From NCBI GenBank assembly GCA_942493365.1, contig OW818697.1:1364001-1428000 (forward strand): a stretch of DNA of 64,000 nt. Reading direction: 5' to 3'. Below the pieces are notes generated by a model, which was not told the DNA's origin, made no database searches, and was given only the letters and a program-made list of their open reading frames with translations. Made by a program: the position numbers and the translations under genes. This DNA comes from UBA8949 sp942493365 (GTDB lineage Bacteria; Bacillota; Clostridia; Saccharofermentanales; UBA5734). Shown one piece after another: positions 49,357-58,115 of the stretch (the first letter of the stretch is position 1; each line of letters starts with the position of its first letter).

Positions 49357-52149
49357 TTAGATCTCTTCTTCGGGTGTAGCGTCTTGACTGCGGCGACGAC
49401 GGAAGAGCACGAGGGCGGCTCCGCCGATCAGCAGGGACAAGCCGATGCCAGTTTGATTATCGTTTTCACCACTGAGCGGGATCTCATCCAGCATGATGGT
49501 CGCACTGTCCTGGGCAGACATCGCAATGATGCCATCGCCGATGGGCAGGCCATCATTGATGCCGATAATCTGAACAGGCACTACAGATGCGGTCACCTTG
49601 GCAATGTTGATGCGGGTGTTGCCATTGTCGGCCGGGATGCTGGTGTATTCATAAGTATACTGAACCGAAGCGCCAGGCGCGAGATCGGCCAGCAGAATGA
49701 ACACGGGATTGCTGCCGTCAGCCAGCCAGGTGGTGGTTGTGCTGTTGGTCACGTTTTTGATCGTTGTACCAGCGACCGCCAGCGTGTCGGTCAGCCGGAG
49801 CGCTGTAAGCCCTGTCGTACCGGTGTTGGTGATTGTTACGGTGTAACGGAACAGATCGCCAGGCTTGCCAATCGCCAGATCAGCCGGCGCGCCGCCCATG
49901 GTTACATTGCTGACTTGTTTGACCAGCGCAAGGCCGGGAATGGCCAGCGGGATGTCTTCAACAGTGACCACAGCGTCATTGTGATCGGAAACCGTGATAG
50001 TACCGAGCACTTTGAGGTCCGGATAATAGTAGCCGGTGACTGACGCGGTATTGGTCAGGGTATTGCCGATGTCACCGGGAACCGTCAGATAGTCGTAGAT
50101 CACGGTGACGCTGGCACCGGCTGCCATCGTTCCGAGGTTGAGCGTGGCGATACCGCCGACGCCAGCTGTCCAGGTTTGAGTGCCCAAAGTCGAGACCTCA
50201 GCGCTTGCGCCAACGATTGCCAGATCATCGGTCAAAACTACATCGCTTAAAGCAACGCTGCTGGTGTTGGTGATGACAATCGAATATTGGGCGGTTTGCC
50301 CAACGGTCAGCGTGATCAAATCACCAAACGAACCGCTGGCTGTCAGGTTTCGGGCACTCTTGGCCAATAAGATGCTGGCATTGACCAGGGGAACTTCACT
50401 GACAAAGATGACGGCATCAGCATTGGCATCAACCGTTGTGCCGTTGGGAAAATCGGGCGTTTCCGTCATGTCGCCGGTCACAACAACGTTATTGGTGATG
50501 GGCGTTCTGGCCAAATCGCCGCTGATGGTTTTGTAGCTGTAGACGAGGGTAATGGAGGCATTCTTGGCCAATGCGCCAAGATTCAGCGTGGCAATGCCGC
50601 CAACTCCCGCTGTCCATTGCAGGGTGCCGCCGGGCGTGGCGACGACGTCGGTGCCGACCACAGCCTGATCATCGGTCAGGATGACATTGGACAGGTCGAC
50701 GTTGCCTGTATTGGTCACGACAACAGCATATTCAGCAGTTTCGCCCACGTACAGGTCAGCCGAGTCGGCCAAGATGCCGCTTTGATCATCGTTACGGACT
50801 TGTTTGCTGACCGTGATCTCGGGGTCACTGACAAATTCGTTGGCTATGGCCGATACGTAGAATACACCATTCACGCCACTGCCGATATCAATCGTCACCG
50901 GAATGGGATCGGTGATGGGTTTGAAATCGACGGGTGCTTTGGTTTCCACCAACAAATATGTGCCGGGCACATAGGTGTTTACTGTTCTGGCTGTGCCATC
51001 GGCTAAGGTTTTCAGAGACTCCAACAAGGTTTCCGGAACACCGCCGTTGGACGTGTAGAGGTCGAATTCGACATCGGCCAGCGGGGTCATGTCATCACGC
51101 CCATCGACCTTGAGGATCTCAATATAGTAGGGCGTAAAGGCATTGCGGATGGTGATTGTTGCTTTGCCGCCAGCCTGATTGATATTGACATCAACCGCAT
51201 GATAATTGAGATCGAGTTCGTAGCCGTTGGGTACGCTGACCTCCTTGACAAAGTAACTGCCGGGTTTCAAGGCGCCGGTTGTTGCCACGCCCAAGGCATC
51301 GGTGGTCAATGTCCCGGGCAACAGGACTTTGTCTTTGTCGTAGAGCTCGAAGACAACGCCCTCGATTGGCGCACCGTCGGTGTTGAGCTTGATGATTTCG
51401 ATGGGATAGGATAAACGATCGTTTTTGAAGGTCAGAATCTTACCGGGATGATCGCTGTCGATTTTAAAGGTTACGGCGGTTGTGCCGGGCAGCGAATAGC
51501 CGGGTGGTGGCGTCAGTTCGACAACTTTGTAATCATCATACTGCAGATTGTAGACGTTGATTTCGCCGTTGGCATCGGTGGTCAGACTGTTGCTGATCAG
51601 GATCCAGTTGTCATGATGCTTGTAATAAAGCGCAAAGACAGCACCGGCCAGTCGGGTTTGATTATCGTCACCGTCGAGCTTGATAATCTGCACGCGGCGA
51701 ATTTTGTGCGTGACTTCGTTGGTCCAGTAATTGTTGATAAGCGCTTTGTTGCGGATGACCAACGAGGTGGTGCCGGCAGCCAGGGCGTTGACCGTGACTT
51801 TGAAGGACATGGTCTTGGTCACATGATGACCGATATCGCCGAGATTCCAGGTGATGGTCTTGGTGGCGGTATCGTAAACACCGCCGCTGGCGTCAGCAGA
51901 GCCGGCGACATAGGTTGTGCCGGCTGGGATAACGTCGGTTGCGACAACGCCGTGCTCGGTGCTGTCGCTGTCGTTTTTGGTGGTGATGGTGTATGTGATC
52001 TCACCACCGGGCAAAACGCTGGATCCGCTGCTTGGTACGCTGGCTTTGACACGGGTCAATTCGTCGTCGCAGGCATTGACCGCGACCGGCAGGATGGAAA
52101 CCAGCATGGCAATCACCAACAAAATGCTGAGGACCTTTGATGTTTTCAT
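49357..52149 (-). CDS. CnaB/DUF11 surface protein with IPLSG-type sorting signal
   Basis: A 930-residue protein. A signal peptide (MKTSKVLSILLVIAMLVSILPVAVNA) is followed by one DUF11-like domain, three CnaB/SpaA-type domains (IIKLDGDDNQTRLAGAVFAL, IIKLNTDGAPIEGVVFELYD, ILKVDGRDDMTPLADVEFDLY) and then three DUF11-type repeats (about 440-900). The Lys and Glu residues needed for intramolecular isopeptide bonds appear to be present (for example KVVELTPPPGY). The C-terminus EIPLSGE-membrane segment-RRRR is a sortase-like signal with Ile in place of Leu and Ser in place of Thr. The start at 52149 follows GGAGGT. The gene is preceded by a c-di-GMP-I riboswitch. It is a paralogue of the next gene. 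Confidence 0.88.
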   Translation of the reverse strand: MKTSKVLSILLVIAMLVSILPVAVNACDDELTRVKASVPSSGSSVLPGGEITYTITTKNDSDSTEHGVVATDVIPAGTTYVAGSADASGGVYDTATKTITWNLGDIGHHVTKTMSFKVTVNALAAGTTSLVIRNKALINNYWTNEVTHKIRRVQIIKLDGDDNQTRLAGAVFALYYKHHDNWILISNSLTTDANGEINVYNLQYDDYKVVELTPPPGYSLPGTTAVTFKIDSDHPGKILTFKNDRLSYPIEIIKLNTDGAPIEGVVFELYDKDKVLLPGTLTTDALGVATTGALKPGSYFVKEVSVPNGYELDLNYHAVDVNINQAGGKATITIRNAFTPYYIEILKVDGRDDMTPLADVEFDLYTSNGGVPETLLESLKTLADGTARTVNTYVPGTYLLVETKAPVDFKPITDPIPVTIDIGSGVNGVFYVSAIANEFVSDPEITVSKQVRNDDQSGILADSADLYVGETAEYAVVVTNTGNVDLSNVILTDDQAVVGTDVVATPGGTLQWTAGVGGIATLNLGALAKNASITLVYSYKTISGDLARTPITNNVVVTGDMTETPDFPNGTTVDANADAVIFVSEVPLVNASILLAKSARNLTASGSFGDLITLTVGQTAQYSIVITNTSSVALSDVVLTDDLAIVGASAEVSTLGTQTWTAGVGGIATLNLGTMAAGASVTVIYDYLTVPGDIGNTLTNTASVTGYYYPDLKVLGTITVSDHNDAVVTVEDIPLAIPGLALVKQVSNVTMGGAPADLAIGKPGDLFRYTVTITNTGTTGLTALRLTDTLAVAGTTIKNVTNSTTTTWLADGSNPVFILLADLAPGASVQYTYEYTSIPADNGNTRINIAKVTASVVPVQIIGINDGLPIGDGIIAMSAQDSATIMLDEIPLSGENDNQTGIGLSLLIGGAALVLFRRRRSQDATPEEEI

Positions 52150-52387
52150 TTTGACTACCTCCGTGAATTCGTTTTGACATGTCATCAATAATCTGAATCA
52201 AAAACGAATGGCGGAGCTGCCGGAAGACCTTGATATGGACAGAAGGGTTGATCAACGGGTCAAAAAATAATGGTTACACCTATTTAGAGATGAATCTGCA
52301 TGCAAATAGCACCATCGTCACAATGCATTGCAGATTGCATAAATAATAAAGAACCTGAAATTGAAAGATATAATGAAGCCCATAATC

Positions 52388-52493
52388 GAATGAGACGTCT
52401 TGGCAGCTGGACGATCATCATGCCCGAAGGCACCTTAGATTCACAGCTTTGCGTGGCAGGCTTTCACCTGAATTGCTCTTTTCTGATGCTCAT
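52388..52493 (-). ncRNA. c-di-GMP-I (GEMM) riboswitch, copy 1
   Basis: Read on the minus strand, the leader contains GAGCAA, a stem CAGGT-GAAA-GCCTG with the GAAA tetraloop, ACGCAAA (complement of 52448-52454), then CTAAGGTGCC-TTCG-GGCATGATGA and CCAGCTGCC. This is the order of the GEMM aptamer, and ATGAG/CTCAT closes the outer stem. The copy at 55545-55652 matches it with mostly compensatory changes. It sits about 90 bases after a promoter and 240 before the ATG of the surface protein. I see no clear terminator or anti-ribosome-site helix, so whether ligand turns expression on or off is open. Confidence 0.88.
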
Positions 52494-52589
52494 CTCCAGG
52501 ACACGAATTCAAGCAAGTTCCTGGAATTGAAAATCATCTTTGCCATTTCGCTTTCGATTATCAAGGTACAATAATTAACAGTTGCTTTT

Positions 52590-52618
52590 ATACTATCACG
52601 CTTTTACACAAAATGCAA
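52590..52618 (-). promoter_or_regulatory. Promoter of riboswitch-controlled surface gene 1
   Basis: Minus strand: TTGCAT (52613-52618), 17 bases, TAGTAT (52590-52595). The second surface gene has the same arrangement (TTGCAT, 17, TACAAT). Confidence 0.7.
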
Positions 52619-52715
52619 TATGAATGTATCAATAACGTAATAATTCATGCATTGAAGCTATATTGACAATTCATGACAAGTCAACGACTGAAGCCTAAAT
52701 ATTCCAGTGAATTTT

Positions 52716-52745
52716 CGTCATGACATGTCGTATTTGTCATGACGA
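52716..52745. repeat. Perfect inverted repeat CGTCATGACA / TGTCATGACG
   Basis: Two 10-base arms around a 9-base spacer; each arm is itself nearly a palindrome (TCATGA core). It lies about 100 bases upstream of the promoter of the first CnaB gene, and further TCATGACA-like words occur at 52671 and 55920-55945. Possible binding site for a dimeric regulator. Confidence 0.6.
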
Positions 52746-52787
52746 TGTGAGCAAAATTAATGAATAATATTAAGGGCAAATAAAACA

Positions 52788-52816
52788 GTGCTGTTTCTCT
52801 TGCGGGAAACAGCACC
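52788..52816 (-). terminator. Terminator after second CnaB surface gene
   Basis: Minus strand: stem GTGCTGTTTC / GAAACAGCAC followed by TGTTTTATTT, 40 bases after the stop of the 52856-55306 gene. It separates the two riboswitch-controlled units. Confidence 0.85.
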
Positions 52817-52855
52817 GTGTAGTGCCCTGTTGAGAGGGCTGAATCAATTTAGTTG

Positions 52856-55306
52856 TTAATCGGCATCTTCGGTCGGTACTGCATCATCAAGATGGCGGCG
52901 CCGGCGGAAGAGCACGAGGGCGGCTCCGCCGATCAGCAAGCCCAAGCCAATGCCGGTTTGGGTGTCATTTTCGCCGGTCAGCGGGATTTCGTCCAGGATG
53001 ACCGTAGCGCTGTCCTGGGCAGACAGGATGATGTCGCCATCGATTTCGGAGATGTCGTTGATCTTGACCGCTGTCGCGGAGACTTTGGCGGTGTTGACCA
53101 GCGTGTCGCCATTGTCGGCGGGGGTGCTGGTGAAATCATAGGTGAAGCTGACCGATTCGCCGGGGGCGAGATCGTCGAGCAGGATGAAAACGGGATTGCT
53201 GCCGTCAGCCAGCCAGGTGGTGGTCGTGTTGTCGGTGACGTTCTTGATGGTGGAGCCGGCCACGGCCCGGTTGTCGGTCAGGCGGAGGTTGGTCAGGTTG
53301 GTTAATCCGGTGTTGGTGATGGTGACATAGTAGCGGAACAGATTACCGGGTACACCCAGCGCCAGATCAGCGGGCGCGCCGCCCTGGGTCAGATTGCTGA
53401 CTTGTTTGACCAGCGAGATGCCGGGAACAACCAGCGGGATGCTGCCCACTTCGACGGTTGCGGAATCGTTAGCGGTGACGGGGTCGCCGCCAGCGGGATT
53501 GCTGCCTGAAACGGCAGCGGTGTTGACAATTGTGGAGTCGGCATCAGCGGGGACGCTGGTGTAGTCATAGACAATCAGGACTGATTCGTCGACTGCGAGG
53601 TCGGGAAGATCCAGTTTGACCTTGCCATCACCATTGTCCGCCCAAGCGCCGGGGTTGCCGCCGATTGTGACCGGCGTGCCGATGGCGGCTTGGTTGTCGG
53701 TCAGGACCAGATTTACCAGTTGGGTGTTGCCAGTGTTGGTGACCAGAATAGAGAACTGGGCGGCCTGGCCCGGCAGCGGCAGCGATGTCAAATCGCTGAA
53801 TATGCCGTTCAAGGTCAGGTTTCTGACCTGCTTGACCAGCGAAACGCTGGGTACGTCAACACGATCATTCTCAATGGCCGGTACTTCGAAAACTTCGTTG
53901 CCAGCATTGCCAATGACGATGGTGATTTCATGGATCACCGAGCTCAGCTTGTAGCCGACAGGGGCGGTGATTTCTTTGATGTAGTAGGTGCCGGGCAGCT
54001 GGGCGGTGAAGGTGGCTTTGCCGTCAGCATCGGTGGACTGGCTGTCAATCAGGACAGTGGCGGCAGCATCGGAATAGAGTCCGAAGATGGCCCCGGCCAG
54101 ACCCTGGCTGCCTTGCTCGTTCAGCGGGTCAATCTTGGTGATGACGATCGGGTAGGGGGTGCGGGCGTTGCCAAAGGCAGGTACCTGCAGGGTTGCGTTG
54201 CCGTTGTTGCCGACAACCAGTGTGACGGTGTGAATGGTCGGATCCAGCACAAAGCCGGATGGGGCGGTGATTTCTTTGATGTAGTAGGTGCCGGGCAGTT
54301 GGGCGTCAAAAGTCGCCTCGCCGTCAGCATCCGTGGTTTGGCTGTCGATCAGGACGGTGGCGGCGGCGTCGGAATAGAGTCCGAAGACGGCGCCTTGCAA
54401 GCCTTGCTGAATCGCCGTATCAAGTTTGGTAATGGCGATGGGGTAGCTCAGCCGCGCGTTTTGAATTTCGACAACGAGCGGGAAATTGGTTCCGTTGTTG
54501 ATTCTGAAATGCGTTTCCGCCCCGGCGCCGTTCGGCAAGCTGAAGCCGGCAGGAGCTGTGGTTTCGACCAGGACATAGTAACCATTGTCGAGTTCTCCGA
54601 TTAGGATTTCACCGTTTTGGTCAGTTGTCAGGCCGCTGGAAATTAATTGGCGATTGTTATCTTGATTATTGGTCGAGAAGAGGCTGAATACTGCGCCCTG
54701 CAATCTCGTGGTGTCATCCAGTTTGACGACAACAACTGCGGGAGGTGTTCCCATCCAGTAGTTAATGGTGCCGTTGGCTTCAACACCAATCTCAAGGCCG
54801 GTTGATCCGGCTGGAGCGTAGGTCTCAATCGGGAAATAGGTAAAGGTTGGATCGACAAACAAAACGGCACCATAGACGGCTTCGCCGATATCGGCGCTGA
54901 AGTCATAGGTAATGACCGAGTTGCCTTGTTTATGCATTGGAATCCAATAGAGATCGGACATAGTAGTCGCAGGTACAGTCGGGTAAGGAGGAGAGACCTG
55001 CACACTGATGGTGGCCCAGAGGGCGTTGGTATAGGAGATGCCCAGTTGGGTGTTGCTGGAAAATGGAATAAAAGGTGATTGGTTCAGGTCGACGTCGGGA
55101 TTGTTATTGATCTGTAAAATTGCCCCGTTGACCAGCAGGTAACCGGCAACCGCCGGACTGGAAGCAGGGACATCGATAATACCGCTACCAGATCCGACAT
55201 GAATGTGGACACTGGTCTGCGGGGATCCGGCAAAGACGGCCACAGGGATCATGGTAAGCAAAAGGGCGATGACGAGAAAACTGCTAAGTAATTTTTTGGT
55301 TTTCAT
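52856..55306 (-). CDS. CnaB/DUF11 surface protein with IPLTG-type sorting signal
   Basis: An 816-residue paralogue of the neighbouring protein. A signal peptide (MKTKKLLSSFLVIALLLTMI..AVFA) leads to a unique beta-rich N-terminal domain (about 27-180). Three CnaB-type domains follow (VVVKLDDTTRLQGAVFSLF, AITKLDTAIQQGLQGAVFGLY, VITKIDPLNEQGSQGLAGAI); the last two are close repeats sharing LPGTYYIKEITAP. Two DUF11-type domains follow. The C-terminal end IPLTGENDTQTGIGLGLLIGG and RRRR is nearly the same as in the paralogue. IPxTG signals are known on some sortase-C pilus subunits. The start is the ATG at 55306 behind GGAGG; a GTG at 55315 would overlap the ribosome site. A c-di-GMP-I riboswitch is upstream. 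Confidence 0.88.
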   Translation of the reverse strand: MKTKKLLSSFLVIALLLTMIPVAVFAGSPQTSVHIHVGSGSGIIDVPASSPAVAGYLLVNGAILQINNNPDVDLNQSPFIPFSSNTQLGISYTNALWATISVQVSPPYPTVPATTMSDLYWIPMHKQGNSVITYDFSADIGEAVYGAVLFVDPTFTYFPIETYAPAGSTGLEIGVEANGTINYWMGTPPAVVVVKLDDTTRLQGAVFSLFSTNNQDNNRQLISSGLTTDQNGEILIGELDNGYYVLVETTAPAGFSLPNGAGAETHFRINNGTNFPLVVEIQNARLSYPIAITKLDTAIQQGLQGAVFGLYSDAAATVLIDSQTTDADGEATFDAQLPGTYYIKEITAPSGFVLDPTIHTVTLVVGNNGNATLQVPAFGNARTPYPIVITKIDPLNEQGSQGLAGAIFGLYSDAAATVLIDSQSTDADGKATFTAQLPGTYYIKEITAPVGYKLSSVIHEITIVIGNAGNEVFEVPAIENDRVDVPSVSLVKQVRNLTLNGIFSDLTSLPLPGQAAQFSILVTNTGNTQLVNLVLTDNQAAIGTPVTIGGNPGAWADNGDGKVKLDLPDLAVDESVLIVYDYTSVPADADSTIVNTAAVSGSNPAGGDPVTANDSATVEVGSIPLVVPGISLVKQVSNLTQGGAPADLALGVPGNLFRYYVTITNTGLTNLTNLRLTDNRAVAGSTIKNVTDNTTTTWLADGSNPVFILLDDLAPGESVSFTYDFTSTPADNGDTLVNTAKVSATAVKINDISEIDGDIILSAQDSATVILDEIPLTGENDTQTGIGLGLLIGGAALVLFRRRRHLDDAVPTEDAD

Positions 55307-55544
55307 TTTAAACACCTCCGTTTAAAATTCGCTAAGAGCGATAGCGTGATAATCTCAAGCGAACGGTAAAGCGGTGGAGGGTGGTTTTTTGATCAATTTT
55401 GTTGAAGTCCAAAAAGAGAACACAAAGAATCGCTTGTCATGATTGAATGAACCACCATCTTATTGACGCATAAAACAGCGTCACGGATGGAGACAAATAA
55501 TCATGTTCAAAACGAATTGAAGAAAATATCAACGGAAAATAATC

Positions 55545-55652
55545 GAATGAGTCGTCATGGCAACTGGACGGTCATCATACCCGAAGGCACCTAAGACTCA
55601 CAGTTTTGCGTAGCAGGTTTTCACCTGCTTTGCCCTTTACAGATGCTCATTT
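55545..55652 (-). ncRNA. c-di-GMP-I (GEMM) riboswitch, copy 2
   Basis: Minus strand: AAAGGGCAAA (complement of 55629-55635 and neighbours), a perfect stem GCAGGT-GAAA-ACCTGC, TACGCAAA (55605-55611), a second stem with TTCG loop (GGTGCC-TTCG-GGTATGATGA), then CCAGTTGCC, with AATGAG/CTCATT closing. These are the conserved elements of the GEMM-I aptamer in order. A CCAGGA..TCCTGG hairpin just before the aptamer is conserved in copy 1. The aptamer begins about 130 bases after the promoter. No obvious expression platform was found in the ~240 bases to the ATG. Confidence 0.9.
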
Positions 55653-55790
55653 CCAGGACACGGGTTCAAGTAAGTTCCTGGAATTGAAAGCCATCTTTGC
55701 CATTTCGTTTTCGATTATCAAGGTTCAAAAATAATGATGAACTTGAATCCCCGAAGGATTCGAGATACATCCAGTTGTTGTTGTGATTTG

Positions 55791-55819
55791 ATTGTATCAC
55801 GGATTTGGCCGAAATGCAA
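55791..55819 (-). promoter_or_regulatory. Promoter of riboswitch-controlled surface gene 2
   Basis: Minus strand: TTGCAT (55814-55819), 17 bases, TACAAT (55791-55796). Transcription would begin near 55784 and run through a GAATCC-TTCG-GGATTC hairpin before the aptamer. Confidence 0.75.
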
Positions 55820-55995
55820 TATCTGTGTATTATTAACGTAATATACGTAACCAGTGACACGCTATTGACAAGATTAATAATGTCACGACTGAAAAGCGCT
55901 GCAAACAGGACGTTATATCATATGACAAAATCACATTGTCATGAACATAGTCTAGAAAAATTATAATATATTAAATAGAGATGAAATATTCTAAC

Positions 55996-56023
55996 TTGTT
56001 CTGTCCGGCCAAAGTGATATAAT
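55996..56023 (+). promoter_or_regulatory. Promoter of the phasin-like/UbiB operon
   Basis: TTGTTC (55996-56001), 16 bases, TATAAT (56018-56023), about 58 bases before the ATG. Confidence 0.65.
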
Positions 56024-56080
56024 AATCATGACGAACATTCTTCTTGCGTCCCGAACAGGGACATTCGGGGAGGTACTACC

Positions 56081-56416
56081 ATGAATGACATACAAGAATT
56101 CATCGAAAAATCAATGAACTTTGGTCTGGGACTGGCCGCCTACTCGCAAGAAAAAATTGAAGAGTTGGTCGAAGATATGGTGCGTCGAGGCGAAGTGGCC
56201 CAGAAGGACGCCCGCAAGTTTGCCGGCGATCTGGTGCACAAGGGCGAGGAACAGCGAGCTGAGATTCAGAAAATGGTACACAACGAAGTAACTGCCGTTC
56301 TCGACAAAATGGATTTGGCGCGCAAATCCGACATCCGTGAACAGGTGGCGGCGGCGCTGCGAGATGCAGGCCTGGCTGAACCCAAAAGCAAAAAATCCGC
56401 AAAAACGGAAAGCTGA
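56081..56416 (+). CDS. Phasin-like small coiled-coil protein
   Basis: A 111-residue, highly charged helical protein (EKIEELVEDMVRRGEVAQKDARKFAGDLVHKGEEQRAEI) of the phasin/PhaF-like coiled-coil type, ending in a Lys/Ser-rich tail. In many bacteria such genes stand next to UbiB-family kinases, as here (4-base gap). It need not mean polyhydroxyalkanoate storage; no synthase is in the window. GGGGAGG precedes the ATG. Confidence 0.75.
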   Translation: MNDIQEFIEKSMNFGLGLAAYSQEKIEELVEDMVRRGEVAQKDARKFAGDLVHKGEEQRAEIQKMVHNEVTAVLDKMDLARKSDIREQVAAALRDAGLAEPKSKKSAKTES

Positions 56417-56419
56417 CCG

Positions 56420-58108
56420 ATGGCAACAGCCCGACATCATCATCTAAAACGGTATCGCCAGATTATCGCTGCCTTGGTTCGCAATGGCTTTGGCTTGATG
56501 CTTGAACAAACCGGTGTCTTCAGATATCTGCGCATGCGACACCGCCCGCTGGATGCGGCCAGCGCCAAGGCCGCCGAAATTGCCCGGCTCTCGATTGGGG
56601 AGCGTTTGCGGCGATCCTGTGAGGAATTGGGTCCGACTTTTATCAAAATCGGCCAGATCTTGAGTACCAGGCCGGATGTTTTTTCGCCTGAGATAGCCGG
56701 AGAACTGGAAAAGCTCCAGGATGCTGTCAATCCTTTTTCGTTTGAAGAAGTCCGCCAGGTCATCAACGAAGAATTTTCCGAATCACCGGATTCGGTTTTT
56801 GCTTGGATCGACCCCCAGCCGCTGGCCGCGGCGTCGCTGTCGCAAGTGCATCAGGCACGACTGCCAACCGGCCAGCCGGTCGTGATCAAGGTGCAGCGTC
56901 CGGGCATTAAAGCTGGCATCCAGACTGATTTGGAAATTTTACAGGATCTGGTGACCTTTATCTGCAACCACACCCAGTATGGTCAGCTTTATGATTTTGT
57001 CGGCATGATGAGCGAACTGGAAAAAACGCTGAACAACGAGCTGGATTTTCGCAAGGAAGCCGAAAATGCCGAGCAATTCCGGCGCAACATGTCAGAACGA
57101 ACTGGGGTTTCAGTACCGACCATCCGCTGGATCTACTCCACGGAGCGCGTTTTGACCATGTCCCATGTCGAAGGGCTGCGCATCAGTCAGCACGATCAGC
57201 TTCAAGCGGCCGGGATCAACCTGACCGATTTGGGCATCCGATTGAGTCGAGAAATTATTTGCCAAATTCTCGAGGATGGCTTTTTCCATGCCGATCCGCA
57301 TCCTGGCAACCTGTCGATTCAACCCGATGGGGAGATAGTTTTTCTCGACCTCGGCATGGTTGGGCGCCTCAATGATCATCGCAAAAAGATTCTTTCCAGC
57401 TTGTTTGTCGGCATGGCGACCCAGAACAGTCATCAGGTTGTCGCGGCCATTGTTGATTTGGACACGGTTCAGCAGCGTGGGGGGCTGAGGCATTTTGAAC
57501 GGGATGTCGAGCGTCTGATGGATCAGGTTCTGACCATGCCGATTGCCGAGATCCAAGTGGGGCCGCTGATGGCGCAGGTTTTTCAGTTGGCTTTTCAGTA
57601 TCACATCCAGATTCCCGGCGAGATGACCTTGATTGCCAAGACTTTGATTACCCTGCAGGGGGTTATCGACAAACTCGATCCCAATTTAAATCTGCTGACC
57701 ATTATGGAACCGATGGCCGGCCAACTCTTGCGACGGTCCTTTTCGGTTGAAGAAATTGGCCGGGATCTGCTGCGAAACCTCAACGACACCAAAGTGCTGA
57801 TGCAAAAGGCCCCCAGCATTTTACTGGATATGCTGCAAAAATACGAAGACGACGATTTCAACTTGCGATTTGAGCTTAAAGACATCCAGAAAGTGCAAAA
57901 ACACTTCGATCAGATTTCCACCCGCTTGTCCTTCAGCGTGATCCTGCTGGCCGTCAGCATTATCGTGGCCGGCATTATCGTTGGCTCGAGTTTGAGCGCC
58001 GGGTCCGACCCTGAATTCAACATGATCCTTTTGCGCGTTTCGCTGATCGTTGCTGTAACCATCCTGTTTGGCCTGATCATTTCGATCATCAGAACCAAGC
58101 GCTTCTGA
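56420..58108 (+). CDS. UbiB/AarF-family (ABC1) atypical kinase
   Basis: A 562-residue protein. The hallmarks are the Ala-rich nucleotide loop LAAASLSQVHQA (about residue 135), the invariant Lys in VVIKVQRPG (about 155), the extended KxGQ motif FIKIGQILSTRPD (about 73), DGFFHADPHPGN (about 287) and FLDLGMVGRL (about 310). Two C-terminal membrane segments lie near 515 and 540. Homologues support isoprenoid-lipid or quinone metabolism at the membrane. The organism's quinone status is unknown, so the substrate is open. Confidence 0.93.
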   Translation: MATARHHHLKRYRQIIAALVRNGFGLMLEQTGVFRYLRMRHRPLDAASAKAAEIARLSIGERLRRSCEELGPTFIKIGQILSTRPDVFSPEIAGELEKLQDAVNPFSFEEVRQVINEEFSESPDSVFAWIDPQPLAAASLSQVHQARLPTGQPVVIKVQRPGIKAGIQTDLEILQDLVTFICNHTQYGQLYDFVGMMSELEKTLNNELDFRKEAENAEQFRRNMSERTGVSVPTIRWIYSTERVLTMSHVEGLRISQHDQLQAAGINLTDLGIRLSREIICQILEDGFFHADPHPGNLSIQPDGEIVFLDLGMVGRLNDHRKKILSSLFVGMATQNSHQVVAAIVDLDTVQQRGGLRHFERDVERLMDQVLTMPIAEIQVGPLMAQVFQLAFQYHIQIPGEMTLIAKTLITLQGVIDKLDPNLNLLTIMEPMAGQLLRRSFSVEEIGRDLLRNLNDTKVLMQKAPSILLDMLQKYEDDDFNLRFELKDIQKVQKHFDQISTRLSFSVILLAVSIIVAGIIVGSSLSAGSDPEFNMILLRVSLIVAVTILFGLIISIIRTKRF

Positions 58109-58115
58109 TCATGGT

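Noticed and set aside
55666..55860. 64-codon minus-strand frame upstream of the second CnaB gene
   Set aside because: Lies in the promoter, leader and edge of the riboswitch aptamer; no ribosome site or protein-like sequence.
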